From Ancylomarina subtilis (GTDB lineage Bacteria > Bacteroidota > Bacteroidia > Bacteroidales > Marinifilaceae), in contig NZ_SHKN01000001.1 in NCBI RefSeq assembly GCF_004217115.1, positions 1,305,781 through 1,369,780 of the forward strand: a stretch of 64,000 nucleotides of DNA. Reading direction: 5' to 3'. Both the position numbers and the translations under genes were made by a program. Position 1 is the stretch's first letter; each line of letters begins with the position of its first letter. Shown here one piece after another: positions 37,074 to 46,055 of the stretch. Under the pieces are notes generated by a model. It did not search any database. It had not been told where the DNA came from and saw only the letters and a list, made by a program, of their open reading frames with translations.

Positions 37074-37610
37074 TTAGCGTTCATTAGAGTTAGACCAAAC
37101 CAAAAAGCAAGCTTCACTCTTAAGAAACAAAGATTCCTCTTCTGGTTTTATTGTTAGCAAACGAATTTTCCTATTAATTAAATCCTCTGCTTTCTCAACC
37201 AAAGTGTTGAGGTAATTCTTATCAATAGATTCTGCCACAAATAGCAGGTCAATCACTTTAGAATCCTGCCCTTTGGCAAAGGATCCTGTCAGGTAAACCC
37301 GCTTTAAATCACCTAACTTTTCAGCTATCTCTTCGATAATACTATCCAAACCCACGTGTTTGCGGATAATGGAATGTAAATCATTAAAAAGAGGGTGCCT
37401 GGTATTGGCATGAAAAACCTTACGATTGCCTTCGGTCTCAGCCTGCAACAAACCTGCCTCTTCCATGCGGTTTAGCTCTAAACGAATGGCGTTTGATGAT
37501 TCTCCGAACTCAGCCTCGAGGCCGCGTAAGTAGGATTTCATCTGAACATTCAGAAAGAACTTGAGCAATATTTTGATCCTCGTTTTTGAGGTGATTAAAC
37601 TTTCTAACAC
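37074..37610 (-). CDS. Winged-helix / nucleotidyltransferase-like regulator
   Basis: A 178-residue protein. Residues 1-65 form a winged helix (SKTRIKILLKFFLN, SSNAIRLELNRMEEAGLL, VFHANTRHP). Residues 95-175 resemble a minimal nucleotidyltransferase fold (KRVYLTGSFAKGQDSKVIDLLFVAE) with the GS-x-D-x-[DE] pattern partly changed. Such proteins are common at the head of Bacteroidota capsule clusters and may regulate them. The start is GTG, one base from a purine-rich repeat tract, so the natural 5' end may have been altered. Confidence 0.7.
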   Translation of the reverse strand: MLESLITSKTRIKILLKFFLNVQMKSYLRGLEAEFGESSNAIRLELNRMEEAGLLQAETEGNRKVFHANTRHPLFNDLHSIIRKHVGLDSIIEEIAEKLGDLKRVYLTGSFAKGQDSKVIDLLFVAESIDKNYLNTLVEKAEDLINRKIRLLTIKPEEESLFLKSEACFLVWSNSNER

Positions 37611-38858
37611 AGTTAAAGGTTAAAGGTTGAAGGTTGAAGGTTGAAGGTTGAAGGTTGAAGGTTGAAGGCCTCCTTCGCAGAAAAACTGCTACGGCGGACA
37701 AAGAAGGTTAAAAGTTAATCCCGAATTATCGGGACCAGCAAAGCTGGAAAACTGATTACATTCATTCTTATCAACCCAATTTTCATGACTAAACAACGCC
37801 TATTTGTGACCAAATAAAGGTTGAGTAGAAATTTTACTCGAAAGTAAATCTTATTTTGATAAAAACAAAAGGTTTTCACCACAGATTATATAACATGAAA
37901 CAAAAAAAAAGAATCTAACCACTAATGGACTTCGTCGAGCTCACAAGTTCGGTTAACACTAATGCTCTCTAATTTTTAAAGAAAAAAACAAAAGGTAAAC
38001 CACTAACATGTTAACGAGCTTGCGAGTAAATGGACTTCGTCGAGCTCGTAAACTCGGTTTCTCAGATTTACACAGATTTTAAACTGTTACACAATATATA
38101 ATGGATTCACCAATCTCACTTGAAATTAAGACCGAACAAAAATAGATTAAAAGTAAGAGAATGTGGCTTGTCAAATCTGTCAAGTTAGTGTAAAAGTCTA
38201 TAAAAGTCGGAAAGGTCAAAAGGTCGGAAAAGTCAGAAAAAAAAGTTTAGACGCAGATAAAGGATGATGAAGTATGATTAAAAAAAACAACAATAGTCCC
38301 TTTAATTAGAGATAGCTTCGTCGTACCTCCTCGCTATGACAATTTCTTTCAACGCTCCCTTTTAATTAGTGTTAATGAGTGGTTGAATAAATAAAGTCGA
38401 AAAGTCCAAAGGTCTAAGAGTCCAACAACTGAAGATAGCGAAGTCCACCCCAGACGTACTTAAAGGTCTAAAATGTCAAAGACCATAAAACCAACAAATT
38501 ACTACTGTGAAACCTGTGTAAATTTGAATAATCCGTGATTAAGTCTATTTTTTTTCACAAGGACCACCTCCCCCTTTTTTGATAAATCGAAACGGGTACT
38601 CCTCCTTTCCTTCGACTCCGCTCAGGAACCAGGAGGAGAAAAATTGAATGTCGTCCTGATAACTGATAACTGATAACTGATAACTGATAACCTATAACAC
38701 TTCGACTCTGACAGGAAACGCTACACTCTACACTGTCAGGTCTTTTTAGCCTTCAGGAACCGAGAAGAGAAAGTTTGGATGTCGTCATGACAACTGACAA
38801 CCGATAACTGAATGCACTTCGACTCTGACAGGAAACGCTACGCTCTACTCTGTCAGGT
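37611..38858. repeat. Intergenic repeat island 4
   Basis: No credible gene. Contents: about six tandem AGGTTGA heptamers (37617-37667); a CCTCCTTCGC unit (37669-37699); CCACTAACATGTTAACGAG plus GACTTCGTCGAGCTC units (37918-38057); the GCTTGTCAAATCTGTCAAGTT unit (38166-38186); AAAGTCGGAAAGGTC repeats (38190-38235); an inverted GGAGTCGAAGG/CTCCTCC unit (38571-38640); CTGATAACTGATAAC repeats (38657-38692); and two direct copies of a CTTCGACTCTGACAGG...CTGTCAGGTCT hairpin unit (38699-38745, 38816-38861). Confidence 0.65.
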
Positions 38859-38861
38859 CTA
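38816..38861. repeat. Hairpin repeat touching the ugd stop codon
   Basis: CTGACAG (38825-38831) and CTGTCAG (38850-38856) form a stem. The next bases, GGTCTA, supply the TAG stop codon of ugd. A near-identical unit lies at 38699-38745. Confidence 0.6.
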
Positions 38862-40307
38862 CTCTCCTTTCCCAATATTATAAACCCGGAAACCAATCTG
38901 TTCTAAGTCTGTTTTGGAGACAATATTTCGTCCATCAAAAACAAAGGCTGGTTTTAACATCTTATTGTAAACTCTTTTCCAATCGTAAGTTTTGAATTCG
39001 TCCCATTCGGTAAGGATGGCTGTAGCATGTGCAGATTTCATTGCTTCATACGGATCATTGTGAACAGTCACCAGACTTCGGATTTCATCCGACGATAATT
39101 TCTCGAATTCAGACGAATGACACGAATTAGGACGATGCTCTTGCAAATATTCCAAATCAGCAAAAATTTGCTCCTCCGTCACTTTAGGATCATACACATG
39201 TATCTCAGCTCTATCCTGAAGAAGCTCATCGGCGACATAAATTGCTGCTGATTCGCGGGTATCATTGGTGTCTTTTTTAAAGGCCCAACCTAAAAATGCT
39301 ATTTTCTTACCTGATACGGTATTGAATAAAGAATCGATCATCTTTTTAGCAAAACGATGCTTTTGATAATCATTCATTTTAATCACCTGCTCCCAATAAG
39401 CCGCCACTTCAGGCAAATTGAAGTGTTGACAGAGGTAAACCAAATTTAAAATATCCTTCTGAAAACAAGACCCTCCAAAACCTACTGATGACTTTATGAA
39501 TTTGGCCCCTATACGGGAATCCTTACCAATGGCACGTGCGATTTCATCCACATCGGCCCCCGTTCTTTCACAAAGGGCTGAAATGGCGTTGATCGAAGAG
39601 ACACGTTGCGCCAAAAAGGCATTCGCTGTTAGTTTAGACAACTCAGAAGACCAGACACGGGTGGTCACAATATTTTCACGAGGGACCCAATTGGCATAGA
39701 TATCTACGAGTGATTGCACGGCAGCTTCACCACTTTCGGTCTGTTCACCCCCAATTAAAAAACGATCCGGATTCATTAAATCCTGAATCGCTGTCCCCTC
39801 AGCTAAAAATTCCGGGCTGGATAGGATTTCAAAATTCACCCCGTTCCCCGTAGAAGTCAGAATGGTACGAAGGGCTTCCGCAGTCCGAACTGGCAGGGTC
39901 GACTTTTCAACAATAATCTTGTCATCTTTCGAAACTCTGGCAATCTGACGGGCACAAAGCTCGATATACTTTAGGTCAGCAGCCATCCCCTTACCAACCC
40001 CATAAGTTTTGGTTGGGGTATTCACCGAAATAAAGATCATCTCAGCTTCATCAATGGCTTGATCAACATCTGTAGAAAAGAATAAATTGCGACCACGAGC
40101 TTCAGCTACCACATCAGCTAATCCTGGCTCATAAATCGGCAGTTTATTCAGATCCACATCGTTCCAATCGGCAATACGTTGTGCATTTATATCAACCACT
40201 GTCACCTTAATGTGTGGACACTTTTGTGCGATTACCGCCATGGTTGGACCACCAACGTAACCCGCGCCTATACAGCAAATGTTTGTGATTGTTCTCGCTT
40301 TAGCCAT
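38859..40307 (-). CDS. ugd: UDP-glucose 6-dehydrogenase
   Basis: A 482-residue enzyme of the eukaryote-like Ugd type, oxidising UDP-glucose to UDP-glucuronate with NAD. Motifs: [37 protein letters not shown], the catalytic Cys in [10 protein letters not shown], and [14 protein letters not shown]. Near residues 390-410 the sequence [19 protein letters not shown] appears to be an extra segment encoded by repeat DNA (39103-39136). The stop codon lies within another repeat. It supplies glucuronate or a precursor to the polymer. Confidence 0.94.
   Translation of the reverse strand: MAKARTITNICCIGAGYVGGPTMAVIAQKCPHIKVTVVDINAQRIADWNDVDLNKLPIYEPGLADVVAEARGRNLFFSTDVDQAIDEAEMIFISVNTPTKTYGVGKGMAADLKYIELCARQIARVSKDDKIIVEKSTLPVRTAEALRTILTSTGNGVNFEILSSPEFLAEGTAIQDLMNPDRFLIGGEQTESGEAAVQSLVDIYANWVPRENIVTTRVWSSELSKLTANAFLAQRVSSINAISALCERTGADVDEIARAIGKDSRIGAKFIKSSVGFGGSCFQKDILNLVYLCQHFNLPEVAAYWEQVIKMNDYQKHRFAKKMIDSLFNTVSGKKIAFLGWAFKKDTNDTRESAAIYVADELLQDRAEIHVYDPKVTEEQIFADLEYLQEHRPNSCHSSEFEKLSSDEIRSLVTVHNDPYEAMKSAHATAILTEWDEFKTYDWKRVYNKMLKPAFVFDGRNIVSKTDLEQIGFRVYNIGKGE
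39103..39136. repeat. ACGAATTCAAACGAAT-type repeat inside ugd
   Basis: The sequence CGAATTCAGACGAATGACAC followed by GAATTAGG aligns with the end-repeat of GxxExxY cassette 4 (41980-42010) with few changes. It is in frame with ugd. Confidence 0.65.
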
Positions 40308-40349
40308 TTCTAAATACTTTATATTTGGTTTATCCCTTTCTAAATCTAC

Positions 40350-40822
40350 ATTACGCGAATTAGTACAAATTACACGAATTAAAACGAATTTCTCTAATAA
40401 TACTTCATCTCACAGAATTAACAAAACGCTTATACTTTAGTGAAGATTCACCAAAATTAACCAACAGTCCTAGTTGGTAATCCGTTGCTTTAAGATAGTT
40501 TATAGTTTTCTGTTCATCTACCTTCAACAAACAACTTTTACTCTTAATCTCAACTATAATGGAATTACAACAAATAAAATCTGCTTTGAAATACTTATTT
40601 ATCTTATTTCCGTCATAGTAAATCTCTATCCTCTTCTCTCTTTCAAATGAAATTTTTCTCTTTTCAAATTCTTTTGTCAAGGCTTCGCTATATACACTTT
40701 CAAGAAATCCACTACCCAATTGACTGTGAACAGCCATACAAGCCCCAACAATTGCATACGATTCCTGTTTATATAACAAGTCAATCATTCGTGAAATTAG
40801 CTTTAATCCGCGAAATAATTAC
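40350..40822. mobile_element. Inverted-repeat-bounded GxxExxY cassette 3 (ACGAATT type)
   Basis: Left repeat 40350-40380 and inverted right repeat 40786-40822; by eye about 23 of 31 positions agree (ATTWCGCGRATTA, then AATTWCACGAAT). The right repeat contains the start codon of the enclosed gene. The cassette sits between wzz and ugd. Confidence 0.5.
40405..40788 (-). CDS. GxxExxY protein
   Basis: A 127-residue GxxExxY-family protein with the motif [13 protein letters not shown], the [16 protein letters not shown] core and [19 protein letters not shown]. It groups with the copy at 42016 (shared [25 protein letters not shown]), not with those at 12632 and 15140. The ATG at 40788 lies inside the bordering repeat. 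Function not established. Confidence 0.88.
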   Translation of the reverse strand: MIDLLYKQESYAIVGACMAVHSQLGSGFLESVYSEALTKEFEKRKISFEREKRIEIYYDGNKINKYFKADFICCNSIIVEIKSKSCLLKVDEQKTINYLKATDYQLGLLVNFGESSLKYKRFVNSVR

Positions 40823-40837
40823 ATCCATAAGGTCAAG

Positions 40838-41965
40838 TTAGTCCTCCTCGGCTTGCCACTGCTCCTTTATAGAACCCAGAAATTGCTTCCCGAAAACCAT
40901 TCCCACACCAACAATACCACCAAGGAAAGTCCAAATAATTAGAATCATTGAGCGTTTGGGTTTTGATTTATCCAAGGGTACCGCTACCGGTTCGATGATA
41001 GTGAAAACCGGGGTATCCTCTTTGACTTGAATTTTTTGTGTTTCCAACTGCTTGGCCAGTTCGGTATAAACCGATGAAGCCATGGAAAATTCGGACTGCA
41101 AACGCTCCATTTGGGTTTGCGCCATAGCTGTGCTTACATTTTTATTCTGGTCGCGAAAGCGAGCCAGCCTGTTTTGTGCAGCGGTAAAGGCCGCCTCTTT
41201 TTCTGCATAGCGCTCCTCAACAAAGGCCATTTGATCTTTGGCCTTTTTGATCTTAAAATCGGTAATGGCCTCCTGCAATAAAAGCTGAGCACGTTGTACC
41301 ATCTCTGCCGCTGGTCGAGCTTCCGGCATACGAGCCGAAATCGAGACATAACCATCCTTATCGTTTACCTCTAAAGAAAGTTGTGCTGATAACAACTCCA
41401 TTAGTTTTTTGTCATCCTGAGAAATGGTCAATAGCTTATCGGCTGTCCCTTCGACTCCGCTCAGGGACCGATCACCTTTGATGGCTTTAATAATGACACC
41501 GGGTAGACCGATGGTGTATTTTTTGATATAACCCAATAGTCCTGGCTTAGCAATCTCCAAATAATAGTCCTGAAAAGTCACTTTTCCGTCCTGCCCTTCA
41601 ATGGTCAAAAGGGTTTTCATCATCTCCTTCTGGAAAGGAACTGAAGCGATAATCTTAGGGTATAAAGTTGGAGGAATAGTTGATCCACTACTCATTCCAC
41701 CTAAATTGATACCCGCCATAGCGGCTAAGCCTCCCAATGAACCACCTAACTTAGAGCCGCCTTCTGCTGACTGAGGCACCATAGTGGTGGATGCGGTATA
41801 TTCTTTTGCTGAAAACAGGGCTACAAATAAGCCCAGAACCATAAAGATCAGGGTGGTTTTTATTACGGTTCTTCGGCCTGCCCAAAGGGTTTTAGCCAAC
41901 TGAATTAGATCTATTTCATCTTCAGCAACTGGAGAAACTGTGTTTTTTATATTTTGTTCTTGCAT
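40838..41965 (-). CDS. wzz: Wzz/GumC-type chain-length determinant
   Basis: A 375-residue polysaccharide co-polymerase. Two membrane segments (about residues 33-53 and 338-360) flank a periplasmic coiled-coil domain with AEKEAAFTAAQNRLARFRDQ. The N-terminal EIDLIQLAKTLWAGRR and a Pro-rich segment before the second membrane helix are typical. No kinase domain is fused. Near residue 170, GDRSLSGVEGTAD is encoded by a GAGCGGAGTCGAAGG repeat (41445-41468) inserted in frame. It controls polymer length with Wzy and acts with the Wza-like exporter encoded upstream. Confidence 0.88.
   Translation of the reverse strand: MQEQNIKNTVSPVAEDEIDLIQLAKTLWAGRRTVIKTTLIFMVLGLFVALFSAKEYTASTTMVPQSAEGGSKLGGSLGGLAAMAGINLGGMSSGSTIPPTLYPKIIASVPFQKEMMKTLLTIEGQDGKVTFQDYYLEIAKPGLLGYIKKYTIGLPGVIIKAIKGDRSLSGVEGTADKLLTISQDDKKLMELLSAQLSLEVNDKDGYVSISARMPEARPAAEMVQRAQLLLQEAITDFKIKKAKDQMAFVEERYAEKEAAFTAAQNRLARFRDQNKNVSTAMAQTQMERLQSEFSMASSVYTELAKQLETQKIQVKEDTPVFTIIEPVAVPLDKSKPKRSMILIIWTFLGGIVGVGMVFGKQFLGSIKEQWQAEED
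41445..41468. repeat. GAGCGGAGTCGAAGG repeat inside wzz
   Basis: GTCCCT (41445-41450) and AGGGAC (41463-41468) form a perfect short inverted repeat around the core TCGACTCCGCTC. The same core occurs in the four CTCCTCC...GGAGTCGAAGG intergenic units. In frame it encodes RSLSGVEGT. Confidence 0.75.
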
Positions 41966-41979
41966 GTTATTCTATAATA

Positions 41980-42428
41980 ATTACACGAATTCAAACGAAT
42001 TACGCGAATGATACCTCATCTTCTTGAATTGACGAAACGCTTATATTTTAAGGACTTCTCTCCAAAGTTGACCAATAGACCAAGTTGAGATTCTGTCGCA
42101 TTTAGATAATTAATAGTTTGCTGTTCGTCTATTTTCATTAATATTGATTTACTTTTTATTTCTACAATAATCGATTCGAAACAAATAAAGTCAGCTTTGA
42201 AATACTTTTTCAATTGCTCTCCTTCATAAAACAAGGCCAACTTCTTTTCCTTTACAAATGGGATCTTTCTTTTCTCAAATCCTTTACACAAAACTTCCGA
42301 ATAAACACTCTTAAGAAACCCTGGCCCAAGACTGCTATGAACCTTCATACAAGCTCCAATAATTGCGTAACTTTCATCTTTAAAAAGCAAATCAACCATT
42401 CGCGTCATTCGTTTAAATCAGCGTAATC
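41980..42428. mobile_element. Inverted-repeat-bounded GxxExxY cassette 4 (ACGAATT type)
   Basis: Left repeat 41980-42010 and inverted right repeat 42397-42428; by eye 26 of 31 positions agree (both contain AAACGAAT and ACGCGAATG). The right repeat carries both candidate ATG codons of the enclosed gene. The cassette sits between wza and wzz. Confidence 0.6.
42016..42408 (-). CDS. GxxExxY protein
   Basis: A 130-residue GxxExxY-family protein; motif variant GPGFLKSVYSEVL, in which the family Glu is replaced by Lys (GxxKxxY). The [16 protein letters not shown] core is kept. Similar to the copy at 40405. ATG at 42408 and ATG at 42399 are both possible, and alignment with the sister copy favours 42399. 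Both lie in the bordering repeat. Confidence 0.86.
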   Translation of the reverse strand: MTRMVDLLFKDESYAIIGACMKVHSSLGPGFLKSVYSEVLCKGFEKRKIPFVKEKKLALFYEGEQLKKYFKADFICFESIIVEIKSKSILMKIDEQQTINYLNATESQLGLLVNFGEKSLKYKRFVNSRR

Positions 42429-42480
42429 AATACATTTAATTTCAACAACACCAGCACAACTCAAAGGCTAGCTAACGAAT

Positions 42481-44904
42481 TTACTTGATAGCAATCGAAA
42501 TCGCTGTAAACATACTCACCACAGCAGATGTGATCCCTAACCACTTACCTGCCTGAGCGGTTTTATCCACCTCAGGCTTTTCCGGAACAATAATCTCACA
42601 ACCGGGTTTCACTTTAGGGTAACGACGTCCGAAAATGCTTCCACGTGTTGATTCTGCGGTTCCGTTGGCATAAAGCACATACACCTTACTCTTCTTTGCT
42701 GACTGAGCAAATCCTCCACTTGAGCGAATGTATTTTCTCAGGCTCTTCTTTTCCTTAAATGTCAATGCCACAGGACTTAAAACAGCACCCGACACCTTCA
42801 CCGTTTGCATCTTCTCCGGAATCAAAAGCTGATCTCCATCCTGCAATTGCAAATCATCAACTCCACCCGGCTTTTTAAAAATCTTCACCAAGTCGATCCC
42901 TACCACCTGATAGGTTATTCGCTTTATATCAATCTCATTCATCGTGGTATCCTGTTTTGCCAAAGCAAGTTTCGCTTCATATTCAGCATCGCTCATTTCG
43001 TGTTTTCTACGTAAAGAGGCCCCTTCGACAAAAGCTTCAGGCGTTACACCTCCTGCACGTTTGATCACATCAGAAATCTTTTCCCCTTTAAAAGTTAAAC
43101 CAAAGTCACCTGCATAAGCCACTTCACCTTGTACTTTCACAACTGCTTGAGGACGATACCCCGGAGCACGACGCACATAAATCTTATCAAAAGGCTTTAT
43201 GACAAAAGCTGCATCTTCATCAGCCATCTTCAACTGCCTGTCAACCGGAAATTGGAAAGAATGAGATAATCTATTGGTAAGGGATTCAATTTCCTTTTTA
43301 TCCAGAATGCGACTCACTTCAACCGCAGAAACCTCCGCTTGTTCTAAGAAACCTCCCGCCATATAGATGAGATCGGCTAATTTTAAATTTTCAGCATAAG
43401 CATAAGTTCCCGGAAATTGCACTTCACCCACAATCTCAACAGTCTGTGCTTCACGCATATCAAAAATAGATGAAATCTGAATCTTATCATTTTTTTTCAG
43501 GGCAATATCGGTTTTCCCATTCAAAACATCACGAAGTGAAAAAGACAGACTCTCGAAAGTGTAATCCTTTTTCTTACGAATAATAACGCCACGATCCATA
43601 TAGGCTTCCTCTTTGGCACCTTCAGCACGATCAATCAATTGAGAGAGCATCAAGCCTTCGGTCATTTCATAGTTGCCCGGACGATAGACCGCTCCTTCAA
43701 GGCTCACCTTGTTTTCGAAACGATCAATCACAAGTCCCGCTACAATCGAATCACCATTCATTAAAATGGTGGATCCAAAATCCTGTGCGGCAACATCCTT
43801 AAATGTCATTGTTCTTGTATTATTACGATACAATTCTACTCGATGCGTATAAGCATTTTCAGAAAAGCCTCCGGCATAACGAAACATATCAGCCAAACTC
43901 TCATCCTTCTTCGCTTCGAACCAACCGTCGCGCTTGAATTCACCTGCCACTTTAACCCGATTCAAATATGGACGAACCATTATCACATCCTGATCTCTCA
44001 GTTGAATATTATCAAGTGTTTTTCCATCTACCAAATAAGCATAAACATCAATCGTCGAAATGACATTCCCATCGCGCAAGACATCAATCTGTCTGAATGA
44101 ACCTTTCTCATTGGGTCCACCAGCCAGATATAAAGCATTAAAGGCAGAAGCCGTTGCAGGTAAGGTATAGGTTCCCGGCACATTCACTTCACCAATCACA
44201 TTCACTTTGACTGCTTTTAATTGTCCGACACTTACATCAACGAAGGTATTGGGCTTGTCTCCTCTCAATCCGGAGTAAATAGACATCAAACGATTTTTAA
44301 TTTTATATTGCGCCTTTGAAAAGGTCAAGCCAGCAAGCTGAACAGGTCCCAAATCTGTGATATATACACTCCCATTCGACTGAACCTGCAGATTATAAAT
44401 CTGCTGAGATGCGCCATAAATATTAACAACTAACTCATCTCCTATCCCTAAGGTGTAAGAATCCGAAACGGGCACATCAACAGAGGGTGCAAATGTTAAT
44501 TTCTCTGAATTAAAGAAATGAAAACCAAAAATCTTAGTTAAATCCTTTTTGATTTCTTCATCTAGTTCCGTTTTAGGACTTAGCTCATTCAGAGATTCAA
44601 GTTCAGCCTCCTCATCCAGTTTTTTCAACTGTGTTGAATCACCACGAGAAGTCCATTTCAAGGCCTCTATACGACGTCGCATCTCAGCGATCTGGGTTTC
44701 TGATGCACCTTTTGCACGAGCCATCATGATTGCCTCTTCAATCCCAAGACCTTTTTTATTCATCTCGTCAACGACTTTTTGAATTTGAGCATCACTCAAT
44801 TTTGAAACATCCACTGTAGCAGGATTTACATTTTGCGCCAATACGGTCTGTGACAGACTAACAAAAATGAAAAGAATTAAAATGGGTTTTAGAAACCGAA
44901 TCAT
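42481..44904 (-). CDS. wza: Wza-like polysaccharide export protein with multiple SLBB domains
   Basis: An 807-residue exporter with a signal peptide (1-23, ending VLAQ). After a helical stretch (about 30-90) comes the polysaccharide export domain (SYTLGIGDELVVNIYGASQ) and then about six SLBB-type beta-grasp repeats with recurring VEGEV/VxGEVxxPGTY motifs. A single C-terminal hydrophobic helix (AVVSMFTAISIAI) is near residues 790-807. It is larger than E. coli Wza, as is common in Bacteroidota. It forms the outer-membrane conduit and is the first gene of the minus-strand block wza-wzz-ugd. Confidence 0.92.
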   Translation of the reverse strand: MIRFLKPILILFIFVSLSQTVLAQNVNPATVDVSKLSDAQIQKVVDEMNKKGLGIEEAIMMARAKGASETQIAEMRRRIEALKWTSRGDSTQLKKLDEEAELESLNELSPKTELDEEIKKDLTKIFGFHFFNSEKLTFAPSVDVPVSDSYTLGIGDELVVNIYGASQQIYNLQVQSNGSVYITDLGPVQLAGLTFSKAQYKIKNRLMSIYSGLRGDKPNTFVDVSVGQLKAVKVNVIGEVNVPGTYTLPATASAFNALYLAGGPNEKGSFRQIDVLRDGNVISTIDVYAYLVDGKTLDNIQLRDQDVIMVRPYLNRVKVAGEFKRDGWFEAKKDESLADMFRYAGGFSENAYTHRVELYRNNTRTMTFKDVAAQDFGSTILMNGDSIVAGLVIDRFENKVSLEGAVYRPGNYEMTEGLMLSQLIDRAEGAKEEAYMDRGVIIRKKKDYTFESLSFSLRDVLNGKTDIALKKNDKIQISSIFDMREAQTVEIVGEVQFPGTYAYAENLKLADLIYMAGGFLEQAEVSAVEVSRILDKKEIESLTNRLSHSFQFPVDRQLKMADEDAAFVIKPFDKIYVRRAPGYRPQAVVKVQGEVAYAGDFGLTFKGEKISDVIKRAGGVTPEAFVEGASLRRKHEMSDAEYEAKLALAKQDTTMNEIDIKRITYQVVGIDLVKIFKKPGGVDDLQLQDGDQLLIPEKMQTVKVSGAVLSPVALTFKEKKSLRKYIRSSGGFAQSAKKSKVYVLYANGTAESTRGSIFGRRYPKVKPGCEIIVPEKPEVDKTAQAGKWLGITSAVVSMFTAISIAIK

Positions 44905-45764
44905 AATGTGTATTTTATAAATTTTATAATCATGCAGTTACTGCAGAAAAGACAAAACCTGTTTGGATAAACAAAATCAAAAAACGGATGAGCGTCCTTC
45001 ACAAGTCAGGCAAAAGTAAAAATTTATGCCCAAAGCAACAAGCTTTACGCACTCACAATTCAACAATAAAAGAACAAAGGTTAAAGGAAGACAAGGATAA
45101 GAATTAAAGTTAGAAAAAACTTAAAACCAAAATTAGTTAAAACTCATCCCTGACACCCCAATCTCTTCATTTCTCGTTGAGGTGCAAAAATAGGATATTC
45201 CTTAGATCTTGTTGCTTGTCAAATCTGTCAAGTTTGACCTGTGGGAAGGATAAAAGTAAAATCCTCCTTCGCAGTAAACTGCTACGGCGGTCAAATAAGG
45301 TTAAAGGGAAACAAGGTTAAAGTAAAAAAGGATTTTAAAAAAATGTATAGAATATGATTTTTAGCATCCTAACACAAGCGATAGTCGAAACAAGACCTGT
45401 GAGGATGCGATGCTGCCCTTCCTGACAGAGTTTTATAAGACACAAATGGACTTCATTACTGGGATTTCGGTATAAACTCGGTTTAAAATGATCAAATATG
45501 GTCTAAATAATTAGGCTTAATTAGTGATAATAAGTGGTTTATTATTTTAGAGTTTTATGTGAATCTGCGAAAAACGAGCTAGCGAGTTCGACAAAGTCCA
45601 TTTACTCGCAAGCTCGTTAATATGTTAGTGGTTAATCTTTTTTTTCACTTTAACCTTTATCCTTTCCTTACTTTATCCTTGAATTTCCTTAACCCCGATC
45701 GCTCAACTATAAACACTGATATTAAACGATATGCTCTTTTATTCAAAAAATAAAGGTTGGGAAA
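44905..45764. repeat. Intergenic repeat island 5
   Basis: No credible gene. Contents: the wza promoter (45011-45041); purine-rich AAAGGTTAAAGG tracts (45073-45110, 45296-45325); GCTTGTCAAATCTGTCAAGTT (45220-45240), also present at 38166; a CCTCCTTCGC unit (45263-45291); and an inverted GAGTTCGACAAAGTCC...AACGAGC...TTAGTGG unit (45582-45634). Confidence 0.6.
45011..45041 (-). promoter_or_regulatory. Probable promoter of the wza block
   Basis: On the minus strand TTG (45041..45039), a 20-bp spacer and TACTTTTG (45018..45011), an exact TAnnTTTG. It is 107 bp upstream of the wza ATG. Confidence 0.5.
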
Positions 45765-45797
45765 TTTGAATATGTCCATTCTTTATCTCTATCTTTG
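45765..45797 (+). promoter_or_regulatory. Promoter of the pyrB leader
   Basis: TTTG (45765-45768), a 21-bp spacer and TATCTTTG (45790-45797). Transcription should begin near 45803, about 250 bp before pyrB. Confidence 0.6.
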
Positions 45798-45806
45798 TAG
45801 CCTAGA

Positions 45807-46052
45807 ATGGAACACGCAATTATTCAATCTAGACCACATCTCTTAGAAAGTGAAAACCTTCACTTTTGCGATTCCTATTTCAATATTTATTTTTCAATAT
45901 TCGATTTATTCATGAGACGAAAAGCCTGCGATTCAGGTCTCAAATCTCATTTATTATACTTTACATCAAAACCAACATTGTCTGCATTATCGACAATTGT
46001 TGGTTTTTTTTTGATATTAAAACAACCATTATATACAAATTCTAAAAATTAA
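45807..46052 (+). CDS. Putative pyr leader peptide ORF
   Basis: An 81-codon ORF that starts a few bases after the predicted transcription start, reads through a U-rich stretch and through the terminator hairpin, and ends 3 bp before the pyrB ATG. In enterobacterial pyrBI a leader ORF (pyrL) overlaps the attenuator in the same way. A shorter version could start at ATG 45912. The peptide itself has no recognisable domain; it may matter only for being translated. It could also be chance. Confidence 0.35.
   Translation: MEHAIIQSRPHLLESENLHFCDSYFNIYFSIFDLFMRRKACDSGLKSHLLYFTSKPTLSALSTIVGFFLILKQPLYTNSKN
45848..46013 (+). promoter_or_regulatory. Probable UTP-sensing transcription attenuator upstream of pyrB
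   Basis: The leader holds three structures: a hairpin AAAGTGAA/TTCACTTT (45848-45867), a U-rich tract (45876-45911), and a hairpin with TGAGAC/GTCTCA (45913-45943). It ends in a terminator: AACCAACA-TTGTC (about 45970-45982) pairs with GACAATTGTTGGTT (45992-46005), followed by nine Ts. The terminator lies only about 45 bp before pyrB, so it would block the operon unless prevented from forming. The arrangement parallels E. coli pyrBI attenuation. Confidence 0.55.
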
Positions 46053-46055
46053 GAA

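Noticed and set aside
37510-37701. 63-codon minus-strand ORF
   Set aside because: Its N-terminal half is the translation of AGGTTGA heptamers and a CCTCCTTCGC unit, and it overlaps the regulator gene in another frame.
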